Source of the DNA: Desulfovibrio piger
GTDB lineage: Bacteria > Desulfobacterota > Desulfovibrionia > Desulfovibrionales > Desulfovibrionaceae
Assembly (NCBI RefSeq): GCF_012843875.1
Contig: NZ_JABAFY010000012.1
Coordinates: 1 to 63,817 of the forward strand
Length of the DNA stretch: 63,817 nucleotides
Direction: 5' to 3'
The notes below the pieces were generated by a model. It was given only the letters and a program-made list of their open reading frames with translations, was not told the DNA's origin and ran no database searches. Shown here piece after piece: positions 50,763 to 59,392 of this stretch (the stretch's first letter is position 1; each line of letters opens with the position of its first letter). Both the position numbers and the translations under genes were made by a program.

Positions 50763-53475
50763 GTTTTTCCTCCGTATCGGGAGCATCGGCCCAGAGCTTT
50801 TTCCACTCCATGATCAGCTTGAGGGCCGCCAGCGGCGAGAGCTCCTCGGGATCCAGGTCCCGCAGCAGCAGGACCAGCGGATGCGGCCCGGCGGCCGGTG
50901 CGGCAGGGATGTCGATGGGCAAAGACGGGGGCTCCTCGCGGGCGACCCGCTTTTCCATGCCGGGAAGCGCCAGCGTCTCCGTCTGGGGCGACATGCGCTT
51001 TCCCTCGCCCCGGCTTTGCTCCAGTTCCGCCAGGATGGCCCGTGCCCGCTGCACCACCGGCGCAGGCACGCCTGCCAGGCGGGCCACCTCCACGCCATAG
51101 CTGCGGTCCGCAGGGCCGGGCACCAGCTTGTGCAGGAAGAGGATGTCGCCCCCGTATTCCCGGATGGCGATATTCATGGTGAACACGCCGGGCACGCGTT
51201 TTTCCAGCGCCGTCAGCTCGTGATAATGGGTGGCGAACAGGGTGCGCACTTCGCCATGCGCCCGGGCCGCCAGATCTTCCACCACGGCCCAGGCCAGGGC
51301 AACACCGTCATAGGTGCTGGTGCCGCGCCCGATCTCGTCCAGGATGACCAGGCTGCGCTTGGTGGCCTGCCTCAGGATACGGGCCGTCTCCATCATCTCG
51401 ACCATGAAGGTGCTCTGCCCCTGGGCCAGATTGTCCGAAGCGCCCACACGCGAGAACAGCCTGTCCACCAGCCCCAGGCGCGCCCGTGTGGCCGGGACCA
51501 TGGAACCGGTCTGCGCCAGCAGGCAGATGATGGCCACCTGCCGCAGCACCGTGGACTTGCCCGCCATGTTGGGGCCGGTGAGCAGGCACAGGCGGCGCCG
51601 GGCATCCAGCGTGATATTGTTGGGCACGAAATTGGCCGCGCCTATCATGGCCTCCACCACCGGGTGGCGGCCTTCCTCGATGAAAATGTCGGCACTGCCG
51701 TCCAGTTCGGGACGGCACCAGCCGTTGCGGCGCCCCACCTCGGCAAGGCTCTGCCAGTAGTCCAGATGGGCGATGACGTCCGCCATGTGCAGGATGCGCT
51801 CCCGCTGCTGGGCCATGAAGGTGCGCAGATCCTGATAGAGCTGATATTCCAGCGTCTTGCGTTTTTCGGAAGCGGAAAGGAGCGCTTCTTCCAGCTCCTT
51901 GAGGGCGGGCGTGGTGAAGCGTTCGGCATTGGCCAGGGTCTGGCGGCGGATGAAATGTTCCGGCACCGGCCCGCTGTGCGCGGCCTTGCTCAATTCGTAA
52001 TAATAGCCGAAGACCCGGTTGAACCCCAGCTTGAGCTTGGCGATGCCGGTCTCCTGCTGTTCGCGGGCCAGCTCTTCCTGCAGCTTCTGCTCGCCGTGTT
52101 CCACCAGATCCAGCAGACGGTCCAGCTCGGCATTGTACCCGGCCTTGAACAGGCCGCCGTCCGTGATGACCACCGGCGGGCTGTCCACCAGCGCGCTGCG
52201 CAGCAGATGCGCACAATCGGCCAGATCGTCCCAGCCCTTGAGCAACTCATGGATGACACGGGGCGCGTCCTCCCCGTTCTCCTGCCCGGGCAACGGATAT
52301 TTCCCGTCCAGGGGCTGCGTCAGGGCCGCCAGAACGGCAGGCAGGGCCGCAAGGCTGTTGCCGAGGGCGATGAAATCCCGCGGGGTGGCCCGGTTGACCG
52401 TCACGCGCGTGGAAAGGCGCTCCAGGTCATAGACGTCCTTCAGGGCTTCCCGCAACAGGGCCCGGCGGTTGTCATCATCGTGCAGCAGGGCCACGGCGTC
52501 CTGCACGGCCAGGATGGGGGCCGCTTCGCGCCACGGATGCCGCAGCATATCTTCCAGCAGGCGGCCGCCCATGGGCGTCATGGTATCGTCCAGCACATGA
52601 CGCAGGGTCCCCTTGCCCTTGTGGCCGTTGAGGCGCTGGAAGATCTCCAGATTGCGCTCCGTCACGTCGTCCACCAGCATGTGACGGCCCAGGTCCAGCG
52701 GCTGGAAGGGCATCAGATGCTCGGGACGGCGCTTCTGGGTCTGCTCCAGATAGACCAGCAGCGCGCCGCAGGCCCGCACGAGGCAGGGCTTGTTCTGCAG
52801 GCCCAGGGCTGCCAGTTCCTGCACGGACTGGGCTTCCAGCAAACGGCGTTCGGCCTTGCGGGCGTCGAAACCGGCCACGGGACGACGCAGCAGGCGCACG
52901 CCTTCCAGCAGGCATTTGGGCGGCAACTCCTTGTCGTCCGGCACCAGCAGCTCGCGCGGGGCCAGCTTCTGGATCCATTGCCAGAGCTCGGGCAGGCGCT
53001 TCACCTCCATGCCGGACCACTGGCCCGTGGAGATGTCCGCCCAGACGAAGGCACCGTTGTGTCCCTCCCAGAAAGCGGCTCCCAGATAATTGTGGCTGCG
53101 GGCGTCCAGGTTGGCGTCTTCCAGTACGGTGCCGGGCGTCACCACGCAGGTCACGGCCCGTTGCACGAGCCCCTTGGCGGCCTTGGGGTCTTCGGTCTGG
53201 TCGCAGATGGCCACATGGAAGCCCTTGTCGATGAGCTGGGCGATGTAGGCCTGTGCGGCATGCCAGGGCACACCGCACATGGGCACGGGGTTTTCCGTGT
53301 CCCGGCTGCGGCTGGTCAGGGCGATCTGCAGTTCCCGGGCCGCGGTGACGGCATCGTCGAAGAAGAGCTCGTAAAAGTCGCCCATCCGGTAGAACAGCAG
53401 CGCATCAGGGTAGTCGGCCTTGATGCGCAGATACTGCTCGAACATGGGAGTCAGCTTGGGAGTTTTTTCTGCCAT
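50755..53475 (-). CDS. mutS: DNA mismatch repair protein MutS
   Basis: 906 residues. The N-terminal mismatch-binding domain has LFYRMGDFYELFFDDAV with the Phe-x-Glu wedge, MCGVPWHAAQAYIAQLI, and the connector, lever and clamp domains. The ATPase domain has LLTGPNMAGKSTVLRQ, SVGASDNLAQGQSTFMVEM-like segments and VILDEIGRGTSTYDGVALAWAV. A linker and a C-terminal HTH/tetramer region (ELSPLAALKLIMEWKKLW) complete it. It recognises mispairs after replication. The length is normal for MutS1. Confidence 0.98.
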   Translation of the reverse strand: MAEKTPKLTPMFEQYLRIKADYPDALLFYRMGDFYELFFDDAVTAARELQIALTSRSRDTENPVPMCGVPWHAAQAYIAQLIDKGFHVAICDQTEDPKAAKGLVQRAVTCVVTPGTVLEDANLDARSHNYLGAAFWEGHNGAFVWADISTGQWSGMEVKRLPELWQWIQKLAPRELLVPDDKELPPKCLLEGVRLLRRPVAGFDARKAERRLLEAQSVQELAALGLQNKPCLVRACGALLVYLEQTQKRRPEHLMPFQPLDLGRHMLVDDVTERNLEIFQRLNGHKGKGTLRHVLDDTMTPMGGRLLEDMLRHPWREAAPILAVQDAVALLHDDDNRRALLREALKDVYDLERLSTRVTVNRATPRDFIALGNSLAALPAVLAALTQPLDGKYPLPGQENGEDAPRVIHELLKGWDDLADCAHLLRSALVDSPPVVITDGGLFKAGYNAELDRLLDLVEHGEQKLQEELAREQQETGIAKLKLGFNRVFGYYYELSKAAHSGPVPEHFIRRQTLANAERFTTPALKELEEALLSASEKRKTLEYQLYQDLRTFMAQQRERILHMADVIAHLDYWQSLAEVGRRNGWCRPELDGSADIFIEEGRHPVVEAMIGAANFVPNNITLDARRRLCLLTGPNMAGKSTVLRQVAIICLLAQTGSMVPATRARLGLVDRLFSRVGASDNLAQGQSTFMVEMMETARILRQATKRSLVILDEIGRGTSTYDGVALAWAVVEDLAARAHGEVRTLFATHYHELTALEKRVPGVFTMNIAIREYGGDILFLHKLVPGPADRSYGVEVARLAGVPAPVVQRARAILAELEQSRGEGKRMSPQTETLALPGMEKRVAREEPPSLPIDIPAAPAAGPHPLVLLLRDLDPEELSPLAALKLIMEWKKLWADAPDTEEKHV

Positions 53476-53552
53476 ATGCGTAATTGCGCAGCGGCGCCAT
53501 CCAAGGACGACGCCGCTGCAGAAAAATGCGCCTGATGCGCGGGGGAAAGGGA

Positions 53553-53993
53553 CTAGGCCTTGTCAGGATCGGGAGCGGTCACTTCTTCCGGCTTGGCCTC
53601 GGCCTTCTCCTTGGCGGGAGCGGCTTCTATGGCCTGGGCCTTTTCCTGGGAGACCTTGCGGAGGAAATCGCCGCGCGCGGTCTCACCGTCCAGGCTCTTC
53701 TTCAGCTTGGCCACTTCACGTTCCAGAGCGGACACACGCCACTTGCTCTTCATGTAACGGGCCGTCAGGTGCATCTTGTCCCACAACAGCAGGGCCACCG
53801 CCAGCAGGGCGCCCACGAAGAAGGCCACGATGACGATGAAGTAGAACGGCAGCGGGATGGACGTCATCTCAGGCACGAAGAAGAGATTGAGTTTGAGCGT
53901 CATGGCCGTCGACAGGGCCGTCTGGTTCTGGAAGAAGAAGACCAGACTGAAGAAAATCAGCAGAACAAGTAACAGGACCTTTATATAGCGCAT
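53553..53993 (-). CDS. LapA/DUF1049-domain inner-membrane protein
   Basis: 146 residues. It has two helices (KVLLLVLLIFFSLVFFFQNQ and FYFIVIVAFFVGALLAVALLLW), the FFxQN motif of DUF1049, then a coiled-coil tail (KSKWRVSALEREVAKLKKSL) and an Ala/Glu/Lys/Pro-rich C-terminus. In enterobacteria the domain is the lipopolysaccharide-assembly protein LapA, which helps control LpxC. This LapA is unrelated to the LapA adhesin of the LapG/LapD system. It lies between mutS and the HIT gene. Confidence 0.86.
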   Translation of the reverse strand: MRYIKVLLLVLLIFFSLVFFFQNQTALSTAMTLKLNLFFVPEMTSIPLPFYFIVIVAFFVGALLAVALLLWDKMHLTARYMKSKWRVSALEREVAKLKKSLDGETARGDFLRKVSQEKAQAIEAAPAKEKAEAKPEEVTAPDPDKA

Positions 53994-54018
53994 AGTCTCC
54001 TCCTCTGCGCGGTGGTGT

Positions 54019-54501
54019 TCAAAACCTGTCGAAATACGGCTTCAGATGAGCATAGCTGCTGCGCAGATGTTCCGGGATCGTGCGCACCTCGTCCATCACG
54101 GCCATGAAGGAGGAATCCCCGTTCCAGCGCGGCACGAGATGGAAGTGCAGATGTTCCCGGATACCGGCTCCGGCAGCCTGCCCCTGGTTGAGGCCGATAT
54201 TGATGCCTTCGCAGTGAAAATGTTCCTGCAGCACCAGCGTGCAGCGCTGCATCAGGTCCATGATCTCGTGCGTCTCATCCGTTTCAAGCTGGGCCAGCGC
54301 CATCACATGCCGATAGGGACAGACCATGATATGCCCGTTGCTGTACGGGAATTTGTTCATGATCACAAAAGCATGCCTGCCCCGGTACAGGACCAGCCGC
54401 TCCTCGTCTTCATCCCTGCTTTCGGGAAGACAAAAAACACAGCTGTCCGGCTTGGGGCCAAGGATGTACTCGATGCGCCAGGGCGTCCACAATTGTTTCA
54501 T
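54019..54501 (-). CDS. HIT-family nucleotide hydrolase (Ap4A phosphorylase-like)
   Basis: 160 residues from Met at 54501 behind GAGG. LWTPWRIEYILGPK and CVFC with DEERLVLYRGRHAFVIMNKFPYSNGHIMVCPYRH are typical. The HIT motif HLHFHLVPRW carries the nucleophilic His. Related proteins cleave dinucleoside polyphosphates or aminoacyl-adenylates. It follows the DHH-CBS-NTase gene on the same strand by about 60 bases. Confidence 0.92.
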   Translation of the reverse strand: MKQLWTPWRIEYILGPKPDSCVFCLPESRDEDEERLVLYRGRHAFVIMNKFPYSNGHIMVCPYRHVMALAQLETDETHEIMDLMQRCTLVLQEHFHCEGINIGLNQGQAAGAGIREHLHFHLVPRWNGDSSFMAVMDEVRTIPEHLRSSYAHLKPYFDRF

Positions 54502-54563
54502 TTTCTTTTCCTCAATACACGGCTTGCGCTTCAAGGGCAAGTCCTGCCCTGAACGCCGCTCTT

Positions 54564-57245
54564 TTATTTAGGAAATACGCCTTCCTGCCGGGCCATGTCC
54601 AGCGCCAGACGACGCTGGCTGTCCGCATCCGGGGTCTCTCCGTCCAGCTTGCCGACCAGTACGGCCCGCAGGATGCGCCCGAACAGCGGTCCCGGCGCGA
54701 TGCCCATGTCGCGCAGATCCCGGCCGTCGATATCCGGCTTTTCACGGCGCCACTGGGTGATGTAACGGGAAAGGTTCTTTTGCAGCCCGCTGTCTTCCAC
54801 ACCGGCCATGATGTAGAGCAGGAACTCCAGCGAGAACTTTTCCAGCAGCAGATACAGCTCGCTGATCCTGCCTGTTCCGGCCTCAAAGGCCTTTTGCCAG
54901 CGGGCCAGCTTGGGCTGCACATGCCGCATGGACTCCCGCTGCTGCAAGATCTCCTGCTTGCGTCCTTCGGGCAGCCCCAGGGCGGCGAAATTGGCGGAGA
55001 CTTCGGCATAGTTCAGCCGGTGTCCCAGGGCCAGGAAGTAGATCAGCCAGTTCTCGACGCTCTCATCGAAATACAGCAGGCGGTACCAGTTGAGCATGGA
55101 ACGTACCTGCTGCAGGATCTGGCGCTTGCTCGGCGTCAGGGTCAGGGAGGGCCCCAGAGCCCGCAACAGGCCCAGCCCATCCAGGCGCTCGAAACAGGCC
55201 GCGGGATCGTCTTCGTCACATATGTGGGTATATTCGTTGAAGATACGCTTTCCGGACAGTTTGTCCAGCATATGCAGGCTGAGCAGGTTCTTGATGAGCT
55301 TTTCCGCGCTGGGCCCGATATGGAAGCCATACCGCTGTTCAAAGCGCACCGCCCGCAGGCTGCGTGTGGGGTCTTCCACGAAACTCAGGGTGTGCAGCAC
55401 GCGCAGCACGCCTTCCTTGATGTCACGCTGCCCGCCGAAAAAGTCCACCAGCTGCCCGTAGGGCGTGCAGTCCAGGCGGATGGCCAGGGCATTGATGGTG
55501 AAGTCGCGCCGGAACAGGTCCATCTTGATGGACGAAAGCTCCACCGTGGGCAGCGCCGCCGGGGATTCGTAATACTCCAGGCGCGCGGTGGCCACGTCGA
55601 TGCGCTGTTCCAGGCCGTCTTCGTCATGGTAGATGACCATGGACGTCAAAAACTTGCGGTGTTCACGCACACGGCCGCCCAGTTCGGCGGCCAGGGCCCG
55701 GGCAAAGGCCACGCCTTCGCCCTCCACCACGAAATCCACGTCATGGTTGGGCCGGTCCAGCAAAAGGTCGCGCACAAAGCCGCCCACCACATAGACAGGC
55801 ATGTTCAGCCGCTGCCCCAGACGGCCCGCCAGCTCCAGCAAATGGCGCACCCGTGCGGGCAGACGGTCACGCAGCAACTTGGCCACATTGCGCTCGCGCG
55901 AGTTGTTTTCCTGATAGTCCAGGACCTGACCGGGCTCGGAGGTCATGACGTTGATGAGGTCCGTGCGGGTCACCACCCCCACCACCAGTTCCTTGTCCAC
56001 GATGGGCACCAGACGCTGCCGGCCGCCCACGATGATGGACGAGATGTCCCGCAAAGGCGCATCCGGGGCCAGGCTCTTGATATTGCGACGCATGTAGTCG
56101 TCCACAGGCCGGTCGCCCAGCTTGTGGCTGGTGGCGCGGGAAGCCGTCTGGGCATCCAGGATGCCGATGCAGCGGCGTGTCCCGGGCTTGAAGACAGGCA
56201 CGGCCTTGAGGCCGAAATGCATCATCAGGGTATCGGCCTCACGCATGCTGCGGTCCGACTCGATCCCCACCGCCGGGGACGACATGTAATCGCTGGCGGT
56301 CTTTTCCGGCCCTGCCTGCATGTGCAGATTGCGCACGATGGCGTCATGGACCTCGTTGAGGGTCAGGTTGCGGATGGAGGCCGACGCGGCATAGGCATGC
56401 CCGCCCCCGCCCAGCTCCGCACAGATGCGGCCCACATTGATGGCATCGCTGCGGCTGCGGGCCACCACCTGCACCCGGTCTTCCATGCGGCCCACGGCAA
56501 AAAGCACCGTGAACTTCTCCATCTCCATCAGCCGATGGGCCAGATAGGCAAAATCCCCCAGGTAGTGTTCCATGGAGGCCTCGGCGATGACCACCGGCTC
56601 ATTGTTGATATGGTAGACGCGCGCCGATTCCAGCAAACTGTTGAGGGCCCGCACATGCAGGCTGGTCAGCTCATGGGCCGCCATCTCGTTGATGGCGTTG
56701 ACATCCATGCCCTGGGTCAGCAGCCAGGCGGAACTTTCAAAATCCAGCGGCGTGGTGGAACTGTAGGTGAAAGAGCCCGTGTCCCCGTAGATGCCGAGCC
56801 CCAGCAGGGTGGCGTCCGCGGCTTCCAGCACGATCCCCCGTTGCCGCAGCTCCCGCACCAGCAGGGCCGTGACCGAGCCCACGGTCTCCACATGGCTCGT
56901 CTGGGCCGGGACATCCTCGGACGAGGCCGGATGATGGTCCCAGACCTCGACGGTCACCCCTTCCCTGTCCAGCAGGGTCGACACATGCCGGACACGCTCC
57001 CGCTGGCGCGTATCCACCAGCACGAGATGCGTGATCTCGTCCCAGGGGATGTCGGCACTTTCGGTCAGATGGTAGCATTTGGCATCCAGCGAGGCCACGA
57101 CCTTTTGCAGGCCGCGCTCCTGCGTCCCGGGGAACAGCAGCAGACTGCCGGGATAGAGGAAGTGGGCAGCCAGCATGGCCGCAAAGGAATCGAAATCGGC
57201 ATTGGCATGGCAGGTGACCAGGATCCGGGGAGAAGATGCGGACAT
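54564..57245 (-). CDS. DHH-CBS-CBS tRNA nucleotidyltransferase (CCA/A-adding type)
   Basis: 893 residues. A DHH/DHHA1 phosphoesterase-like unit (about 1-310) has CHANADFDSFAAMLAA, VLVDTR, WDHHPAS and the late GGGGHAYAASA. Two CBS domains follow (about 315-440; YMSSPAVGIESDRSMREADTL and RRNIKSLAPDAPLRDI). The class II nucleotidyltransferase head then contains VVGGFVRDLLLDRPNHDVDFVVEG, DLFRRDFTINALAI and the RAVRFEQRYGF region. It adds A (or CCA) to tRNA 3' ends. The DHH unit keeps its metal-binding DHH and GGGH motifs. It overlaps xerD by 1 base. Confidence 0.92.
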   Translation of the reverse strand: MSASSPRILVTCHANADFDSFAAMLAAHFLYPGSLLLFPGTQERGLQKVVASLDAKCYHLTESADIPWDEITHLVLVDTRQRERVRHVSTLLDREGVTVEVWDHHPASSEDVPAQTSHVETVGSVTALLVRELRQRGIVLEAADATLLGLGIYGDTGSFTYSSTTPLDFESSAWLLTQGMDVNAINEMAAHELTSLHVRALNSLLESARVYHINNEPVVIAEASMEHYLGDFAYLAHRLMEMEKFTVLFAVGRMEDRVQVVARSRSDAINVGRICAELGGGGHAYAASASIRNLTLNEVHDAIVRNLHMQAGPEKTASDYMSSPAVGIESDRSMREADTLMMHFGLKAVPVFKPGTRRCIGILDAQTASRATSHKLGDRPVDDYMRRNIKSLAPDAPLRDISSIIVGGRQRLVPIVDKELVVGVVTRTDLINVMTSEPGQVLDYQENNSRERNVAKLLRDRLPARVRHLLELAGRLGQRLNMPVYVVGGFVRDLLLDRPNHDVDFVVEGEGVAFARALAAELGGRVREHRKFLTSMVIYHDEDGLEQRIDVATARLEYYESPAALPTVELSSIKMDLFRRDFTINALAIRLDCTPYGQLVDFFGGQRDIKEGVLRVLHTLSFVEDPTRSLRAVRFEQRYGFHIGPSAEKLIKNLLSLHMLDKLSGKRIFNEYTHICDEDDPAACFERLDGLGLLRALGPSLTLTPSKRQILQQVRSMLNWYRLLYFDESVENWLIYFLALGHRLNYAEVSANFAALGLPEGRKQEILQQRESMRHVQPKLARWQKAFEAGTGRISELYLLLEKFSLEFLLYIMAGVEDSGLQKNLSRYITQWRREKPDIDGRDLRDMGIAPGPLFGRILRAVLVGKLDGETPDADSQRRLALDMARQEGVFPK

Positions 57246-58183
57246 TACGACTGACTCCGTGGATGGAACTGCCTGTGCAGGGCATGGAGGCGCTCGGCCT
57301 GCACATGGGTATAGATCTCGGTGGCGCTGATGTCGGCATGGCCCAGCAAAAGCTGCACGGCCCGCAGGTCAGCCCCGCCTTCCAGCAGGTGGGTGGCAAA
57401 GGAATGGCGGAAGGTGTGCGGCGAGATGGAGCGCCGTATGCCCGCCAGCAAGGCGTATTTCTTGACCATCTTCCAGACGTACTGGCGGCTCAGGCCCTTG
57501 CCGGAACGGTTGAGGAAAAGGTAGCGGCTCTGGGGCGAAAAGTCGTCACGCCAGAAGGACAGCCACTGCTGCAACAGATCGAGCACCAAGGAATGGAGCG
57601 GCACGAGCCTGTCCTTGGCGCCCTTGCCCGACACCAGCACCAGCCCCCGCTGCATGTCCACATCCGCCACCAGCAGGTTGCAGACCTCCGAGACGCGCAG
57701 GCCCGCCGCATAGAGCATCTCCAGCAGGCAGCGGTCACGACGGCCGCATTTCTCGCGCATGTCCGGCAATTGCAGCAAGCGGTCCATCTCGGCCTTGCTC
57801 AGGACTTCCGGCAGATACTGGGGCAGACGCGGGCTTTCCAGCAGGCTGGCGGGATTGCTCTCCAGCAGGCCTTCTTCCACCGTGTACTCGAAAAAGCCGC
57901 GCAATGCCGACAAGCGCCGGGCCAGCGTGCGTCCCGCATTCTTCCGGGCTCGCAGCCAGGCCAGATACAGGAACAGGTCATGTTCATCGAGGCTGGTCTT
58001 GTCGCCGGCGTCCAGCTCGTCGAGGAAAAGAAAAAAATTTTCCAGATCCTGCCGGTATGAGACCACCGTACGCATGGAAAGGCCCCGCTGGGCCAGCAGG
58101 TATTCCCCCCAGGCCGGGATCTGTTTTTTCAGAATCTGCAGGGATCGCTCCGTCGCCTCAGGCAATGCACTTTTTTCCGTCAT
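57245..58183 (-). CDS. xerD: tyrosine recombinase XerD
   Basis: 312 residues. The N-terminal core-binding domain (YLLAQRGLSMRTVVSYRQDLENFF) is followed by the catalytic domain. The Arg of YAAGLRVSEVCNL, the Lys of VLVSGKGAKDRLVPL, HTFRHSFATHLLEGGADLRAVQLLLGH and the nucleophile Tyr of EIYTHV complete the catalytic set. It acts at dif with XerC to resolve chromosome dimers. Nothing mobile flanks it, and it lies in a housekeeping operon. Confidence 0.94.
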   Translation of the reverse strand: MTEKSALPEATERSLQILKKQIPAWGEYLLAQRGLSMRTVVSYRQDLENFFLFLDELDAGDKTSLDEHDLFLYLAWLRARKNAGRTLARRLSALRGFFEYTVEEGLLESNPASLLESPRLPQYLPEVLSKAEMDRLLQLPDMREKCGRRDRCLLEMLYAAGLRVSEVCNLLVADVDMQRGLVLVSGKGAKDRLVPLHSLVLDLLQQWLSFWRDDFSPQSRYLFLNRSGKGLSRQYVWKMVKKYALLAGIRRSISPHTFRHSFATHLLEGGADLRAVQLLLGHADISATEIYTHVQAERLHALHRQFHPRSQS

Positions 58184-58258
58184 GTCATCATGCTAGCTGC
58201 CTTGGACGGATTGGGCAAGATTTTTGACAGCATCCGGGCAAATGTCTACAAGGAGGCC

Positions 58259-58771
58259 ATGACTGCACCGACCATCACCGTTTTTGTCTGTCTGGGTTCC
58301 AACACTCCCGATGCCGCCCATATGCTCTCCCTGGCCGTGGAGCGGCTGCGTGCCCTGCCCCGTGCCCGGGTGGATGCACTCTCCGGCATCTACCTGACCG
58401 AGCCGCAGGACTATGCGGATCAGCCCTGGTTCCACAATCAGGTCGTCCGCATGGAGCTGGAGGCCGACTGGACCCCGCAAAGCTTCGTCCGGGCCTTGCT
58501 GGCGGAGGAAAAGCAGCTGGGCAGACAGCGCAGCAGCGATCCGGCCCTGCGCTTCGGACCGCGCTGCATCGACATGGACCTGCTGCTCTTTGGGGACAGC
58601 CAGTGCGACGCGCCGGAAAGCATCGTCCCCCACCCGCGCATGTGCCAGCGCGCCTTCGTCCTCATCCCTCTTTGTGATGTGGGCGCCGCCTGCCGCATCC
58701 ACGGCCGTACCCCGGCGCAATGGCTGGCCGGTCTCGAGTATCGACAGGAAGGTCAGAGAATTTTTCAGTGA
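58259..58771 (+). CDS. folK: 2-amino-4-hydroxy-6-hydroxymethyldihydropteridine pyrophosphokinase
   Basis: 170 residues from the ATG at 58259 behind AAGGAGG. It opens TVFVCLGSNTPDA, contains the loop YLTEPQDYADQPWFHNQVVRME with the pterin-stacking residues, and LRFGPRCIDMDLLLFGD with the Mg-binding Asp pair. IVPHPRMCQRAFVLIPL ends the HPPK signature. It transfers pyrophosphate from ATP to the pterin in folate synthesis. It is divergent from xerD with a 75-base spacer. Confidence 0.96.
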   Translation: MTAPTITVFVCLGSNTPDAAHMLSLAVERLRALPRARVDALSGIYLTEPQDYADQPWFHNQVVRMELEADWTPQSFVRALLAEEKQLGRQRSSDPALRFGPRCIDMDLLLFGDSQCDAPESIVPHPRMCQRAFVLIPLCDVGAACRIHGRTPAQWLAGLEYRQEGQRIFQ

Positions 58772-58850
58772 CGCGCAAAAACTCTTATGCTATCTTGGGT
58801 TGCGATAAAGAATGAGACCCTGCTCTACGCAGGAGAAGGAGAGCGACCAT

Positions 58851-59144
58851 ATGTGGAAATGGCTTGTGCTGGGTCTGGCCGTTTACGTCCTGTACCGACT
58901 GTTTGCCAATGATTTTCTGAAAAAGAAAAAGGAAAACGCCGAAGACCAGGCCGCTGAAGTCGAGCGCAAGGTCGCTGCCGGCGAGATGGTCAAAGACCCT
59001 GAATGCGGCACCTATGTCTCCGTGGACGGTAATATCTCCGTGCGCGACGGCGACAAGGTCTACCGTTTCTGCAGCTACGAATGCCGCGACAAATTCCTGG
59101 AACGTCTCCAGGAAGGCGGCCGTGAGCTCCCGCCCCGCGACTAA
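58851..59144 (+). CDS. small membrane-anchored TRASH-like zinc-motif protein
   Basis: 97 residues from the ATG at 58851 (AAGGAG 9 bases upstream). One N-terminal helix (WLVLGLAVYVLYRLFA) is followed by a Lys/Glu-rich linker. The cytoplasmic domain has MVKDPECGTYVSVDGNISV and VYRFCSYECRDKFLERL, so three cysteines resemble a TRASH/YHS-like metal-binding treble clef. Such domains sense or carry metals. It follows folK and is ended by a terminator. Confidence 0.8.
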   Translation: MWKWLVLGLAVYVLYRLFANDFLKKKKENAEDQAAEVERKVAAGEMVKDPECGTYVSVDGNISVRDGDKVYRFCSYECRDKFLERLQEGGRELPPRD

Positions 59145-59167
59145 GCGGTGCGTTTATCCCGATCCCC

Positions 59168-59194
59168 AAAGCCCGTCATCGTACGGGCTTTTTC
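59168..59194 (+). terminator. terminator of the TRASH-like gene
   Basis: AAAGCCCGT (59168-59176) pairs with ACGGGCTTT (59183-59191) and is followed by Ts. The next 200 bases to 59392 hold nothing recognisable. Confidence 0.9.
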
Positions 59195-59392
59195 GTTGGA
59201 CGGACAGCGGGGCCCCACGCCCGCGGGAAAGCCCCCCCGGGGAGGGACGCCCGTTCCTCTTCCCTGCACGATGCCTCCCGGCAATCATAAAATCGTCGTT
59301 TCCGACGCTCCCTTCCCTGTCGTCCATGCGGCGGCAGGTCCCCAGATATGGACTGCCCGGAGCCCCGTGACCGGGCCCCGGGCAGTTCCCCT

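Noticed and set aside
50611-53535. 974-codon open frame on + opposite mutS
   Set aside because: It is antisense to a certain mutS gene; its length is explained by GC-rich codon use.
53553-53993. DUF1049 'LapA' as the adhesin cut by LapG
   Set aside because: It is a 146-residue inner-membrane protein of the lipopolysaccharide-assembly LapA family. The adhesin LapA is a giant surface protein, and the shared name is a coincidence.
54780-57254. 824-codon open frame on + opposite the tRNA nucleotidyltransferase
   Set aside because: Antisense shadow with His/Gln-rich translation and no recognisable domain.
57245-58183. Tyrosine recombinase as a phage integrase
   Set aside because: The sequence is a full XerD with chromosomal neighbours, no phage genes and no att duplication.
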